Origin: Chrysaora quinquecirrha
Taxonomy: Eukaryota > Cnidaria > Scyphozoa > Semaeostomeae > Pelagiidae
NCBI GenBank assembly: GCA_014526335.1
Contig: JACTAT010000048.1
Span: forward strand, 2,863,370 to 2,927,369
Reading direction: 5' to 3'
Length of the DNA stretch: 64,000 bases
Shown: piece by piece, positions 54,201-64,000 of the stretch
How the letters are laid out: each line of letters begins with the position of its first letter
Position numbering within the stretch: the first letter of the stretch is position 1
The notes under the pieces: generated by a model
Seen by the model: only the letters and a program-made list of their open reading frames with translations
The model's database searches: none
Told to the model about the DNA's origin: nothing
Made by a program: the position numbers and the translations under genes

Positions 54201-54718
54201 TTTTTTGAAAGACCTTCACAGTGACAACATGTCATATTATCTGTGTCCTTCAGAATCATTTCACAATCAACACTTCTGATCGTACCATTTATGGTATCCG
54301 CACCCTGTGGAACTGAAAACCTGGGAACAGCATACCACGAAAGTTTGCCGTTGCATGTTCCCTCTGAGTAAACGCTTGTCAAATTTTTCAGGCAAAATTC
54401 CTCTCCTCCAACAGTCATTTTCTTTCTATAATAGCCCAAGCATATTTTGGCATGATGTTGGTCGCACTGATCGGCTAGTCACTGAGTTTTTGCTTTCTTC
54501 GTAGCCTGAAAAAAGCCTTCTATGCTACTTTGCATTCTCTTTTCGCCTCTTTTTCCTGGAGAGCATGATTTCATATGGGCTTCGATATTGCTTAGGTAAT
54601 TTCCACGTTCAGGCATGAGGCTAATCACCTGGTTGCAACTTCTGCATCTACATTTGCCACTTTCAGTACCTAACTTTAGTAGCTCAAATTTCTTTGGAAA
54701 TTTCCGTTCAATCTCTTG
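51206..54718 (-). CDS. Large last exon of a zinc-finger protein with a P/THAP9-like RNase H-fold transposase core
   Basis: From 54439 downward 1077 codons are open to the stop at 51206. Before them the same frame encodes FELLKLGTESGKCRCRSC and NIEAHMKSC, a third zinc finger, separated by one TGA at 54479-54481. Core landmarks, counted from the L at 54439: a basic coiled-coil-like region at 100-180; IIGGPRAARFLARNLDGPSD at 213-232; AEDETVIVGKVEWD at 281-294; GHASDGDSRRRRL at 399-411; GSDVCEEFFSANGSFVV at 637-653. This order matches the P-element/THAP9 layout, where a D, an SDGxxxR-type D and an (E)xxFS-type E form the active site. Catalytic assignment is inference. A basic C-terminal module (IRMRNKARNYVEFKKPVPL) follows. 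No terminal repeats are found, so it may be a domesticated gene. Confidence 0.72.
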
Positions 54719-55177
54719 AAAATCGACTCAAGGTTTGCTTTTCATCATGTTTTACCTTGACCTCATCCGAGTTGTCTCTCTTTTTGATATAGGTTGTCAT
54801 ATTTTTCGCATGACTAGCCATTTTGATGTGAGCGTTTACATTAGACAGGGCCTTAGCTTGGGGACCTGCATCGATTAGCCTTTCTTTATTAGCTGTTGAG
54901 CAGGGTTTACAAGAAACTTGAAACTTTCCATTGCTCTCTTTTAATTCAAAAACTCCATGGGGTGCAATCTTGTCAGTGTAAATTTTTTGAAGACATTTTT
55001 TGAAATACGAAAGATCTGCAACGCTAACAGTTGCTGAAGGGGATCTTATTTCTGTTATTTCTGCTGCAGACACGGCGGAATCAGGAATATTTTCTGCCAA
55101 TCGTGTAGTTTGGGATGTTGAGGCGGGGACATCAGGAGCGGCAATAGCAGGCTGTCCAAAAGAAAAATTTTCCAATT
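54719..55177 (-). CDS. Middle exon part of the same gene: second zinc finger
   Basis: A CAACCCACAG acceptor at 55178-55179 starts this exon, which continues exon 1 in phase (GAAG joined to AATTGG gives E-E-L-E-N). It reads ENFSFGQPAIAAPDVPASTS, then SYFKKCLQKIYTDKIAPHGV and CKPCSTANK...NAHIKMASHAKN, a C-x2-C...H-x5-H finger. Near 54719-54722 an A4 run (T4 on the coding strand) puts it one base out of frame with the large exon; with three bases the reading would continue FQEIERKFPKKFELLKL. This could be a real frameshift, a sequencing error, or a missed splice site. Confidence 0.65.
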
Positions 55178-55375
55178 CTGTGGGTTGAAAGAATAAGGAC
55201 TGTTTAGACTGAGTCCAGAAAGTAAACGATTTATGAAGAATATAAGATTGAATGGGAGCAAAGAATAAAGTCTTGGTCGCAATTTCACAGCAATCAAAAA
55301 ATTATCGACTCAAAAAATTGCAAAAATACATTTTAATAAAAAGCATAACCGTGTAGATGTAAATTTCCATAGGCG

Positions 55376-55535
55376 TAGGAGACAGGGAGGGGGGGCGTTA
55401 GCCCCCCGAGCTTTGGAAAATTTTCAAAAATGAGCCCTATTCGGGCAAAATTTTGACCTTAGTTGGGCAAAAACGTTAGTAAACAATGGGATTTTTGTCG
55501 GCCAGCCCCCCAAATTTTAAGTGCCCCTACGCCGA
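55376..55535 (+). repeat. Intronic repeat, copy 1, with long flanking duplication
   Basis: The ends are GGCGTAGGAGACAGGG and CCCCTACGCC. The flanks share GATGTAAATTTCC followed by (A)ATA on both sides, a duplication of about 16 bp. Interior blocks GAGCCCTATTCGGGCAAAATT and GTTAGTAAACAATGGG recur inverted in copy 2. Confidence 0.65.
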
Positions 55536-55694
55536 TGTAAATTTCCAATATTTTCGGCAATTATTTTAATGCACATTCTCGGTCTCCAAAGAGCCAAGGT
55601 CAAACCAAGGGCCTCATATCACTTATTCTCCCAATGCATCTAATACGCGCGATCATTGACATGAGCGTACGGGAAGAAAAAATCTAGTGGGCTG

Positions 55695-55830
55695 CCCAAC
55701 ACAAAGCTTCAAAGCCCATTGTTTACTAATATTTGTGCCTGCAAGGCGCTGCAAGGGCTAAATTTTGCCCGAAAGGGGCTCATTTTTGAAAGATTTCCCA
55801 ACGATTCCTAAGACAGCCCCCCGCCTCGCA
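55695..55830 (-). repeat. Intronic repeat, copy 2, inverted and diverged
   Basis: CCCATTGTTTACTAA, then AAATTTTGCCCGAAAGGGGC and CTCATTTTTGAAAG, is the reverse complement of the interior of copy 1. Confidence 0.7.
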
Positions 55831-55931
55831 CCCTTATGATCTCTGATAAATACTAAATAGCGATAGGGTGGTCGGTATTTTAACATATATAATGTTCAAT
55901 TATTTGAAATTTGAAATAAGAGTTTTTATAC

Positions 55932-56109
55932 CTTCTTCCTGAGAAGTCTTTGCGTGTTCTTGATTGGCGGCAGCAATCTGCTTATGTTTGGCTGGAGCAC
56001 AAGAGCAATACCCACATAAAAATGTTCCTTTCTCTGCCAAAAACTGGTCACAAGCCTCGCAGCTTAAACAGCAACCTGGGGAAAAGCCACGACAATCTTT
56101 GTTCGACAT
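55932..56109 (-). CDS. First coding exon of the zinc-finger/transposase-like gene
   Basis: The start at 56109 gives 59 codons plus one base: MSNKDCRGFSPGCCLSCEAC, then DQFLAEKGTFLCGYCSCAPA and KHKQIAAANQ. The dense Cys pattern C-C-x2-C-x2-C...C-x2-C-x-C ends with P-x-K-H, so it forms its own zinc-binding module. The donor GTATAA follows, and the phase fits the acceptor at 55178-55179. An upstream in-frame Met gives a slightly longer alternative start; I prefer 56109 because the family-like text begins there. Confidence 0.65.
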
Positions 56110-57819
56110 TTTTAAAGAGACTAGATATTGTTGCACAAGGATTGTCGAAAAATTTGACGAAATAGGAAAAGCATTTGACCTTGGTCGTGATGAGAGATTT
56201 TAACGTCAGATCAGTGGTCAGATCACGTGAAACAATGCCTCCATTTCAATGCTTCCGGGTCGATCGCGCAGCAGGCTTTTTTGTGTTGGCGGGGCCATGA
56301 GAGAGAGGCCAGGGTAGGTTAGACGGATCGAGACACTAAATATGGCGGATGCGGATGATATTTTGCGAAGGTGCATGATGGATCTCAATGTTTAGTTTGA
56401 CCAACAGCAATGGACAATTAACATTTGATACTGACTGGCAGCTGGTGGGGCTTTATCTGCAATTTGACCTCGTAGAAAAATGTTTCTGATGTCGATGATG
56501 GATGGTAAGTCTGTTTCTACCTATTTATACATAGAGTAGGCCTAAATAAATCCAAGGCAAGGCCTACTGTATTGGCCTAATTAGGTCAACACTGCCTGTA
56601 ATTTGCAACTATCCAGACAGCATTTCCATCCATATGTGTGGATGACATAGTATATAACATATTCTCTTGGTCTTCCTCTTGTGGGCACTTCATTCATGCC
56701 ATTACTGACGACTGCGTATATTGTATGTTTGATGGTCTATTTCAGTTGATTTATTATTATTTCATTTTTGTATGGTGGTTGGTAGGTCATCCTCTGGTGA
56801 TGTTCAAACTAAATCTCCAGTGCACAAAGAAAAGCCATTGAAACTGATAAAACACCTGAAAATGTACTTTTATTACTTCAAATTTACCTCAGGAATATAA
56901 ATTCAGACGATAGAAATTTAAAGAAAATCAATAATAAATTTGTCAGTGAAAAGGGGGTACACATTTAAAAATTGTCAGTGAAAAGGGCCTATTTTCAAGG
57001 GTGAAAAATCAGTGAAAAGGGGTAATTGTTGAGATCCACGGACAAGCATGATAATGGTCCCTCAAATCAAATGCACCCGCCGGGTTCTGTTGCCAATGAA
57101 TATCAAGTTATTCATTTAAAAAAGTCTTTGTTATTATCTATTAATATTCAACATAGGGCACAATTCTTTATTACCAAGATCTTTCCTTCCTATGTGCAAA
57201 ACAATGCCATCTTATTTTGCTTGAAAGGATGGAATAGCATAAAATGACACATCATCTCTTGTTGCCCCTGAGAAAGGCTTCACAAACAACTTTTCTGTTT
57301 TTTGAGGACTTTTTCATTCCTCAGGTCTGCAAACCCTTTGACAAGGAGTATCAAACAACTACCGTTGTTGCTGTTAAATTTTTATCCTTGTCGTTTCTTG
57401 TATCACTAGTGGTTTCTGTTTAATCTGGACCTTTATTTGAGTTTGCTTTTGCTGCTTGATTTACTCTATTGGCCTTGACCTTTGTTTTTTCAGCTTCAAT
57501 CCTTTTTTCAAAACAGGATCCTCAAGAATGATACTTTCAGCAACAATGCTGGGATGATTGAATTGCAAATGCATATTTTGGAAATATTCAAATGTTCTTT
57601 TGTAAATTCCACTATCAGTGTTCTTTCTCTTTGTTGATTCATTTCCTTGAGCTTTGTCTGTTGTGCTTTGCATCGGATTTTAGCCAAAAAATTTATTGAT
57701 TTCATGCGTTAGTTCGTCATTTTTCTTTCTCGACAATGTTACTAAATTTCTAATATCATCTGCTCGCTTGGCTATTATCTCTACAAATGCCGAGTGTCCA
57801 GGCCATTGAGGCAGTTTTA
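56110..57819. other. Upstream region and intergenic stretch, no gene supported
   Basis: The first 250 bp is richer in GC and CpG (TCCGGGTCGATCGCGCAG near 56260) and may hold the promoter of the gene on its left. At 56940-57020 TCAGTGAAAAGGG occurs three times. A 70-codon Lys-rich minus-strand frame at 57461-57673 has no recognisable domain. Confidence 0.4.
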
Positions 57820-59105
57820 TTAAAGAATTGAAATCGACACTCGGGAGTATTGTTCATAGTCATTGTCTAGAGGTTGTTGCATGGGCACCGTTGGGTCAGT
57901 TTGGCACTCAGTAGTCGGTGGCAATAACTCTGTATCCATGCATGCAGGTTTAATACGATCAATGCTGATAGATTGGTGCTTGTTTTTGAGATCCAAAACA
58001 AAATATTTATCAGTTCGTTGTAGTACACGATAAGGACCATCATAAGGAGGTTGAAGGGGTTTGCGAACACCATCATATCGGACAAAAACATGTGTAAAAT
58101 CATGAAGAGTTTCGGGAATGTTGGTGTGTGTGTGCTGGGTGTGGGGAGAGGTGGGTTTCAGTTGCTGCATAGTGTAGCGTAGGCGATCTGCAAAATTGCT
58201 GGGATCGAGGTCTGCAATGTTAATCGATTTTGGTGAAACGAAATCACTTGGTAGACGAAGAGTAGTGCCATACACTAGTTCTGCTGGAGAATGTCCAATA
58301 TCTGATTTAATAGTAGTTCGAAGTGAAAGGAGGACAAGTGGCAAAAGCTATGTCCATTTGGTTGTATCTGAATAGGCTTTCAAAGAAGCTTTGAGCTGTC
58401 TGTGGAAACGCTCAAAAGGCCATTCGCACACAGATGATATGACGTTGTTCTTGTACGCTTGGTTCCTAAAGTTGATGTTATGCAGCGGAATAATTCGGAT
58501 TCGAACTGTGAACCTCGGTCTGTTGTTACAGTTGACGGAACTCCAAACACGGAAATCCAGCGATTTATCAATGTTTGAGCAACAGTTTCTGCCGTTATAT
58601 TTTTTATTGGAATTGCTTCTGGCCATCGTGTCAATCGGTCAATGCAAGTAAGGAGATATCGGCAATTGTCTGAAGGTGGAAGGGGTCCAACAATGTCGAT
58701 ATGAATGTGTTGAAATCTTGCAACTGGGGATTGCAAAAGTGCCGATTGGTGCCTTGGTGTGCTGGTGAACTTTTGCTTGTTGGCATGGAATGCAAGAGCG
58801 AGTCCAATTGCGAACATCCTTATTAATTCCTGGCCAGACGTAACGCTTGGTGACAAGATCTTGAGTTGCACGGATACCTGGATGAGCAATGGAATGCAAA
58901 TTATCAAAGATGAGGCGTCTGTAGGTAGCTGGAACATACGGACGAGGCTGACCCATGGAAGTGTCACAGAGAATAGTTCCTGTAGACAAAGGTAATGGAA
59001 ACTCTTTCAATACAAGTGATGATGACGTTTTCAGTTCTGGCAGTTCAGGGTCATCTTGTTGAGCAGTCGCAAGCAATGTAATATCAAGATGTGGTGAGCG
59101 GACAA
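57820..59105 (-). pseudogene. Ty3/gypsy integrase fragment 2, frameshifted
   Basis: The HHCC region (59076-58639) reads [20 protein letters not shown] then [20 protein letters not shown]. The core (58967-58380) has [20 protein letters not shown] and [20 protein letters not shown], then in another frame [20 protein letters not shown]. The C-terminal part (58344-57820) has SPAELVYGTTLRLPSDF and PYDGPYRVLQRTDKYFVLDL. At least three frame changes separate the blocks. D, D and E are present. RT and gag are missing. It ends head to head with another gypsy piece at about 59110. Confidence 0.85.
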
Positions 59106-59117
59106 ACAGCTCAGAAC

Positions 59118-60008
59118 CTGTAAAACTTACAGGAAAATGTGAAACAGTTTTGGAAACACAGAAGCGTTATGCTGTTGCTACTGTCTATGTCACACAAGAA
59201 AAAGGGGGATGCCTGCTGAGTGCCACATCAGCTCAAAAATTAGACCTTGTCACATTACATTTAAATAACATATCTATCAATCAGCCTAATTTAGCTATTG
59301 ATGATATTCCTATACAGTGTCTCATGGAGAAGCATACACAACTATTTGAAGGACTTTGGAAACTAAAAGGAAAGCAAATTGAACAAGTCATTGACGAAAA
59401 TGTAACCCCAGTAATGCAACCATTTCCGATGAATTCCCTTTCTTGCAAGGAATAAGCTAGAAAATGCACCCGCCGAGTTAATTGCAAAGGATATTATCAA
59501 AAAGGTCCCAGACAATGATAAAGCAGAATGGGTATCCCTAGTTGTTTTTGTGCCTAAGCCCAAGACACTGTTCGGCTGTGCATCGATATGAGGGTTGCAA
59601 ACAAAGCAATCAAGCGCATCAGATATCCTATTCCTACAAGACAAGACATCTTTTTGAATATTGCTACAGTTTTCTCAAAACTTGACTTAAATTAAGCATA
59701 TCACCAGCTTGAGTTGAACTTGCCCTTGCGTCACATCACAGCCTTCAACACTCACACTGGATTGTATAGATATACTATAAACAGGTATTCAATTATGGGA
59801 CAAATGCAGCAGCTGAATTGTTTCAACATACATTAACGGAGGTGCTGCAAGGTCTCTCAAATATGCAGAATATTTAGATGATATTATTTTTTATTGGAAA
59901 ACTTTAGCCGAACATGATGAAACCTTGGCAGCTTGCCTACAGAGACTAGAACATAATGGTTTTACACTCAATTTTAAGAAATGCCGCTTCTTAAAATCTA
60001 AGCAATTA
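59118..60008 (+). pseudogene. Ty3/gypsy protease-RT fragment, degenerate
   Basis: The plus strand reads VKLTGKCETVLETQKRYAVA, GGCLLSATSAQKLDLVTLHL and LFEGLWKLKGKQIEQVIDEN, the stretch between protease and RT in gypsy pol. Stops and shifts follow, with NAPAELIAKDIIKKVP, then AEYLDDIIFYWKTLAEHDET (LDD box), and LEHNGFTLNFKKCRFLKSKQ at the end. It is broken and lacks RNase H and integrase. The neighbouring minus-strand integrase fragment is from a gypsy element in the opposite direction. Confidence 0.8.
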
Positions 60009-60009
60009 G

Positions 60010-62600
60010 ATGATCTAAACAAACTCAATGAGTAACTTTGCTTTAGTTTTACATTGTCCTAAATGGTTGAAAATCGTTTCAGATAACCAGAAATCAATTT
60101 GCTGTGATATCTGTGAGTCTTGGTATCATTTTAAATGCTCTAAGCTTAAAAATTCTGAATTTGCTTTACTTTCAGAAAACGAAGAGAGCACGTGGTATTG
60201 CAGATTGTGCCTACAGGGTGCTTTCCCCTTTTCAAACATTGATTAACAACTGTCTCAAAAGTACCTTTGCACCTGGCCGGAAGGAAAATATCGTCGACCA
60301 AAATCAGACGATTAGTCAAATTTGTGACTATAGCAAGAAGTGCTCTGTCTGCTGCAAAGTGATTTCTGGTGCCTCATTAAAGAAAGCCGTTCCTTGTTAT
60401 GTTAGTTCTAGTTTTATTCACAAAAGGTGTTCCCGCCTACACCAATGGGAGACCGCGAACATTAGCACTATCATGAAAACTTGGTCATGTTCCAAGTGTC
60501 GCCAAGCTATGTTTCCCTTTACGAATTTTGACGATAATCAGCTTAAAGAACTAACATTTAATTCGAATTTCTTGTGTTTATGCCAAGAACGTCATTGTGA
60601 TTCTACAGATTTCAGCCTCCTTGAAAAGCTTGACACGTGCAAGCTAAATCTGAAAGAATTCGACCTCCTTTTCGAAAATGATTTAGATAACTTTGCAAAT
60701 TTTCATTCAAACTTTGACTATTATTCAACACATGCTTTCCATAAATTGAAGAACAACGTAGCAAATCAATACCACAATGTGTTCGGCTTGTTTCATTCGA
60801 ATATAAATTCTCTTTTGCATAATAAAGAGAATTTGGAGCATCTTATTTATAGTCTTGATTTTGAATTTGACGTAATTGCTGTTTCTGAGACTTGGCACAA
60901 CAGCAAATATGAAAGAATTTGAAAACCTCAGTATTCCAGGGTATCAAAATTTCGTTGGTCAAAAAGGTAACAATAGATGTGGTGGTTGTGGGTTTTTTGT
61001 ATCTAAGTGTTTTGACTTTAAAGAGAGAAATGACCTGTCAAAGGGGGTAAAAGACGATTCGTCTGAATTTGAAGCTTCTTGGATTGAAATAGAAAATTCA
61101 TTTGCACAAAATATAGTTATAGGAGTAGTATATAACCATCCTTGTAGAAATTCAACAACCTTCGTTAGCTACTTAGAAAACATTCTTAAGAAACTAACGA
61201 AAGAAAACAAATTAGTATTTCTTTCGGGAGATTTTAACCTTGATTTATTAAGATATGAGCAAATTTCTATTGTCGAGTCATTTATTAACACTATATTTGC
61301 CAGCTTCTTTCAGCCTCTCATATTACAGCCTACAAGGTACGTTGGAAACGCTAGGCCATCTCTAATCGATAATATATTTGTCAATTCTATCAATAAAGTT
61401 GCAACAAGTGGAGATTTCATATCAAAACTATCTGATCATATGCCAAATTTTGTGCTTATAGATAAAAAAGTTGAGAAAAATAAAAAAGAATCGATTTCAA
61501 AGCGAGATTACAGACACTTTAACGACGATGCATTTCTGGCAGATATAAATTCAGTCGAGTTTAGCCATGCTAATAACACGCAACTAACTTTAGACAATAA
61601 ATTTCGCATTTTCCAAGAAAATATACTAAGAACAATAAAAACATGCACCAATAAAACATCTTTCAAAAAAACAACTTAAACAGCGTATTAAACCTTGGAT
61701 TACAAATGGTATTTTGAAATCAATCTCTATCAAGAATAAATTATATAAAAAATTTATATAAAAAGACACCTTCTGGTATCAAAGGTACAAATATTATAGG
61801 GATTCTCTAAATCATTTAATAAGAAAAAGCAAACGCAACCATTACAGAAACTATTCTGACACGTTTAAAAATAACTCTAAGAAAATTAGGCAAGGTATAT
61901 AAACGATCTAATAAACAACTCTAATAAAAACAAAACAAATAATATCAAAATTAGTGTAAATGGAAACCTGACAGATAATCAAAAACAAGTTGCAGACTGC
62001 TTCAATCAATATTTCACAGGAATTGCCAAAAACTTGGTTAACAAACTTGGTAAAACTAGTAAGAAATTCACTGACTATCTGCATAACCCTACCACCGAAA
62101 GTATTTTTATCAGTCCTGTTTCAGAAGCTGAAGTGTTCGATGAGCTGTCGAAGTTAAATGAATCTAAGGCATCTGGTCCTCATAACCTTCCTATTAAACT
62201 TATCAAAATGGTTAAAAATATTATCAAAAAACCACTAACAGACTTGATAAACGAATTATTCAGTACAGGCCACTACCCTGAACTACTGAAGCATGCTAAA
62301 GTGGTACCTATTTTTAAATCAAACTCAACGTATGATTTAAAGAATTATCGTCCAATTTCACTTTTGCCAGTTTTCAATAAGATATTTGAAAAACTTATGT
62401 ACTCATGAATGATTAAATTCCTAAATAAACACAAAGTACTATTCGAACATCAATATGGTTTCCAGAAAAACAAATCAACAACACTAGCAGTTCTGGATCT
62501 ATGTAGCAAGATTGTGCAAGCAATTGAAAACAAACATTTCTCTTGCTGTATATTCCTAGACTTTGCAAAAGCATTCGATACGGTTGACCATAACATATTG
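60010..62600 (+). pseudogene. CR1/L2-like LINE with PHD-like fingers, endonuclease and RT, cut by the third gap
   Basis: It begins near MSNFALVLHCPKWLKIVSDN with a PHD-like finger ICCDICESWYHFKCSKL...WYCRLC. After a frame change comes a second Cys cluster (CSVCCKVISGASLKKAVPC, then CSKC). The endonuclease starts NVFGLFHSNINSLLHNKENL and has FDVIAVSETWHN, VFLSGDFNLDLLRYEQ and SLIDNIFVNSIN...KLSDHMP, all expected catalytic blocks. RT follows: ELLKHAKVVPIFKSNSTYDL, NYRPISLLPVFNKIFEKLMY, a TGA, then HQYGFQKNKSTTLAVLDLCS and FLDFAKAFDTVDHNIL up to the gap. Fingers, endonuclease and RT appear to form one polyprotein-like order, now with several frame breaks. Confidence 0.85.
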
Positions 62601-63100
62601 NNNNNNNNNNNNNNNNNNNNNNNNNNNNNNNNNNNNNNNNNNNNNNNNNNNNNNNNNNNNNNNNNNNNNNNNNNNNNNNNNNNNNNNNNNNNNNNNNNNN
62701 NNNNNNNNNNNNNNNNNNNNNNNNNNNNNNNNNNNNNNNNNNNNNNNNNNNNNNNNNNNNNNNNNNNNNNNNNNNNNNNNNNNNNNNNNNNNNNNNNNNN
62801 NNNNNNNNNNNNNNNNNNNNNNNNNNNNNNNNNNNNNNNNNNNNNNNNNNNNNNNNNNNNNNNNNNNNNNNNNNNNNNNNNNNNNNNNNNNNNNNNNNNN
62901 NNNNNNNNNNNNNNNNNNNNNNNNNNNNNNNNNNNNNNNNNNNNNNNNNNNNNNNNNNNNNNNNNNNNNNNNNNNNNNNNNNNNNNNNNNNNNNNNNNNN
63001 NNNNNNNNNNNNNNNNNNNNNNNNNNNNNNNNNNNNNNNNNNNNNNNNNNNNNNNNNNNNNNNNNNNNNNNNNNNNNNNNNNNNNNNNNNNNNNNNNNNN
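62601..63100. other. Assembly gap (500 N)
   Basis: Exactly 500 N. LINE sequence on the two sides belongs to different families, so the gap size and even the join are uncertain. Confidence 0.99.
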
Positions 63101-64000
63101 TTTAATTCAATTCATAAGAAAACGTATACTATGATCGGTCCAGATGTTGAAATTGAAAGTCTAATTTTTGTGGATGACATTCTTGGAATAGGAACGTTTT
63201 ACAACATGAATAATATAGAGGAAAATTTACAAATGCTAGAAGAAACAAAGAAGTTCACAATCAGTGCTGAGAAGTCAGAAATATTACATATGTCGTTCAC
63301 TAAGAAAAAGATGAGAGAAGAACCCCTCACCATAAGAGTCAAAAAAGGATATGTAAAGCAAGTACAAGAGAGTAAATACCTTTGAGACAGGATAAATGAG
63401 AAAGCAGACAATAAAAAAAGAATCGAAAATAAATACAAAGAAGTGGCTCATATGATTTCAATAGCGAAAGCTTGTGGGTCTGAAAACAGAGTAGGGAGAT
63501 TAGCAATGGAAATAAGAATTAATATCTTAGAATCAATAATTATGCCATCAATATCACACAATATGGAAATTTGGACAAACCTGACAAAACAAGATGTTGA
63601 AAAAATAGAAAAGATTCATAGCAAAGTCAAAGTACTCCATACTGGGGGATAATAGCAGAAACGGGGATATGGCCAATCCTTCAACAGATCGATTATAAAA
63701 AGTTCATGTTATTCCATAATATTATAAACTCTGATAAAAGTAAGATATCAAGGAAGGTTTTAATGGCACAGATTGAGAACCAATACCCGAAATGCTGGTA
63801 TGAAGAAATAAAACAAACAGCAAACAAATATAATATTAATATTGAAATTAAAAGGATAACAGAGCTAAGAAAATCTCAGTGGAAAAAATGTCAAATAGTC
63901 AAATGGGTCATAAACAAACTGAAAGAAAAGAAAGAAAGCATGACAAAATTGCGTTTCATTGATAACAATTTTGAAAGGCAACGATATATTACAAATACAA
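63101..64000 (+). pseudogene. Second, different LINE: RT and C-terminal region, runs off the right edge
   Basis: The plus strand reads IGPDVEIESLIFVDDILGIG with the VDD box, then TKKFTISAEKSEILHMSFTK and VQESKYL. A TGA at 63383-63385 stands where the family has a residue, and the same frame continues DRINEKADNKKRIENKYKEV, SRVGRLAMEIRI-like text and IMPSISHNMEIWTNLTKQDV. A one-base change near 63630 leads to a frame open to the window end: PYWGIIAETGIWPILQQIDY, YPKCWYEEIKQTANKYNIN and LRFIDNNFERQRYITNT. The sequence is much more Lys/Ile-rich than the LINE left of the gap and clearly another clade. I do not name it. Confidence 0.75.

Larger units (their letters stand above)
55178..55931 (-). 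other. Intron 1 of the zinc-finger/transposase-like gene (754 bp, GT-AG)
   Basis: Bounded by donor AAG/GTATAA and acceptor TTTCAACCCACAG. It contains two inverted copies of a G/C-rich repeat (55376-55535 and 55695-55830). Confidence 0.65.

Overview
The window is repeat-rich metazoan nuclear DNA. It is AT-rich and carries GT-AG introns, tRNA-like SINE heads, and BEL/Pao, Ty1/copia, Ty3/gypsy, CR1/L2-like LINE, hAT-like, Harbinger-like, mariner-like and Mutator-like elements. The zinc-finger and NYARY-type fragments resemble families I associate with cnidarians and other marine invertebrates. That points to an invertebrate, possibly a cnidarian, but no diagnostic host gene is complete enough to prove it. 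Three runs of exactly 500 N (14550-15049, 47036-47535, 62601-63100) are placeholder gaps of unknown true size.

Layout, left to right. A broken zinc-finger reading frame lies at the edge (1-610, minus). A Mutator-like element with 240-bp inverted repeats and a 9-bp target duplication follows (914-2388); three 135-bp MITEs are nested in it. Next are two possible host exons on the minus strand, one UIM-like (2750-2824) and one SIM-like (3541-3828). A Harbinger-like MITE (4026-9963) is split by a young but frameshifted BEL/Pao element (4065-9436). A 5' piece of another BEL element (11283-12497) precedes a single ankyrin-repeat exon (12532-12633). Then come fragments around the first gap, a dead LINE (16795-17830), a dead hAT (18140-20418) and a second BEL/Pao element (20419-26412), whose integrase zinc-binding domain is split by a hAT-like insertion (22003-23360).

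The middle holds a LINE 3' end (26585-27720) joined to a 20-bp minisatellite, a hAT-like non-autonomous piece, and a 1.3-kb satellite field (31496-32765). That field shows a three-monomer higher-order repeat and then a strict 46-bp array of perfect palindromes. A Ty3/gypsy relic (34136-35575) and a nearly full-length Ty1/copia element (36414-40945) follow. After these come a second Mutator-like element with a 10-bp target duplication (40979-42184), a whole-element foldback with TA target sites (43005-44083), a tRNA-like SINE head and a third Mutator-like element (45435-46233).

The right third has an internally deleted copia copy whose protease is fused in frame to its reverse transcriptase (to about 50060). 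The most interesting gene is a three-finger protein on the minus strand (51206-56109). It has an intron and a 1077-codon uninterrupted core that looks like a divergent P/THAP9-type RNase H-fold transposase. Two gypsy relics lie head to head at 59.1 kb. They are followed by a LINE with PHD-like fingers (60010-62600) and, after the last gap, by an unrelated LINE that runs off the window.

Almost every recognisable coding region belongs to a transposable element, and most carry frameshifts or stops. I see no operon-like or pathway-like cooperation between genes. The organisation is nested insertion, which gives relative ages: for example the BEL element is younger than the Harbinger-like MITE, and the hAT-like element is younger than the second BEL.
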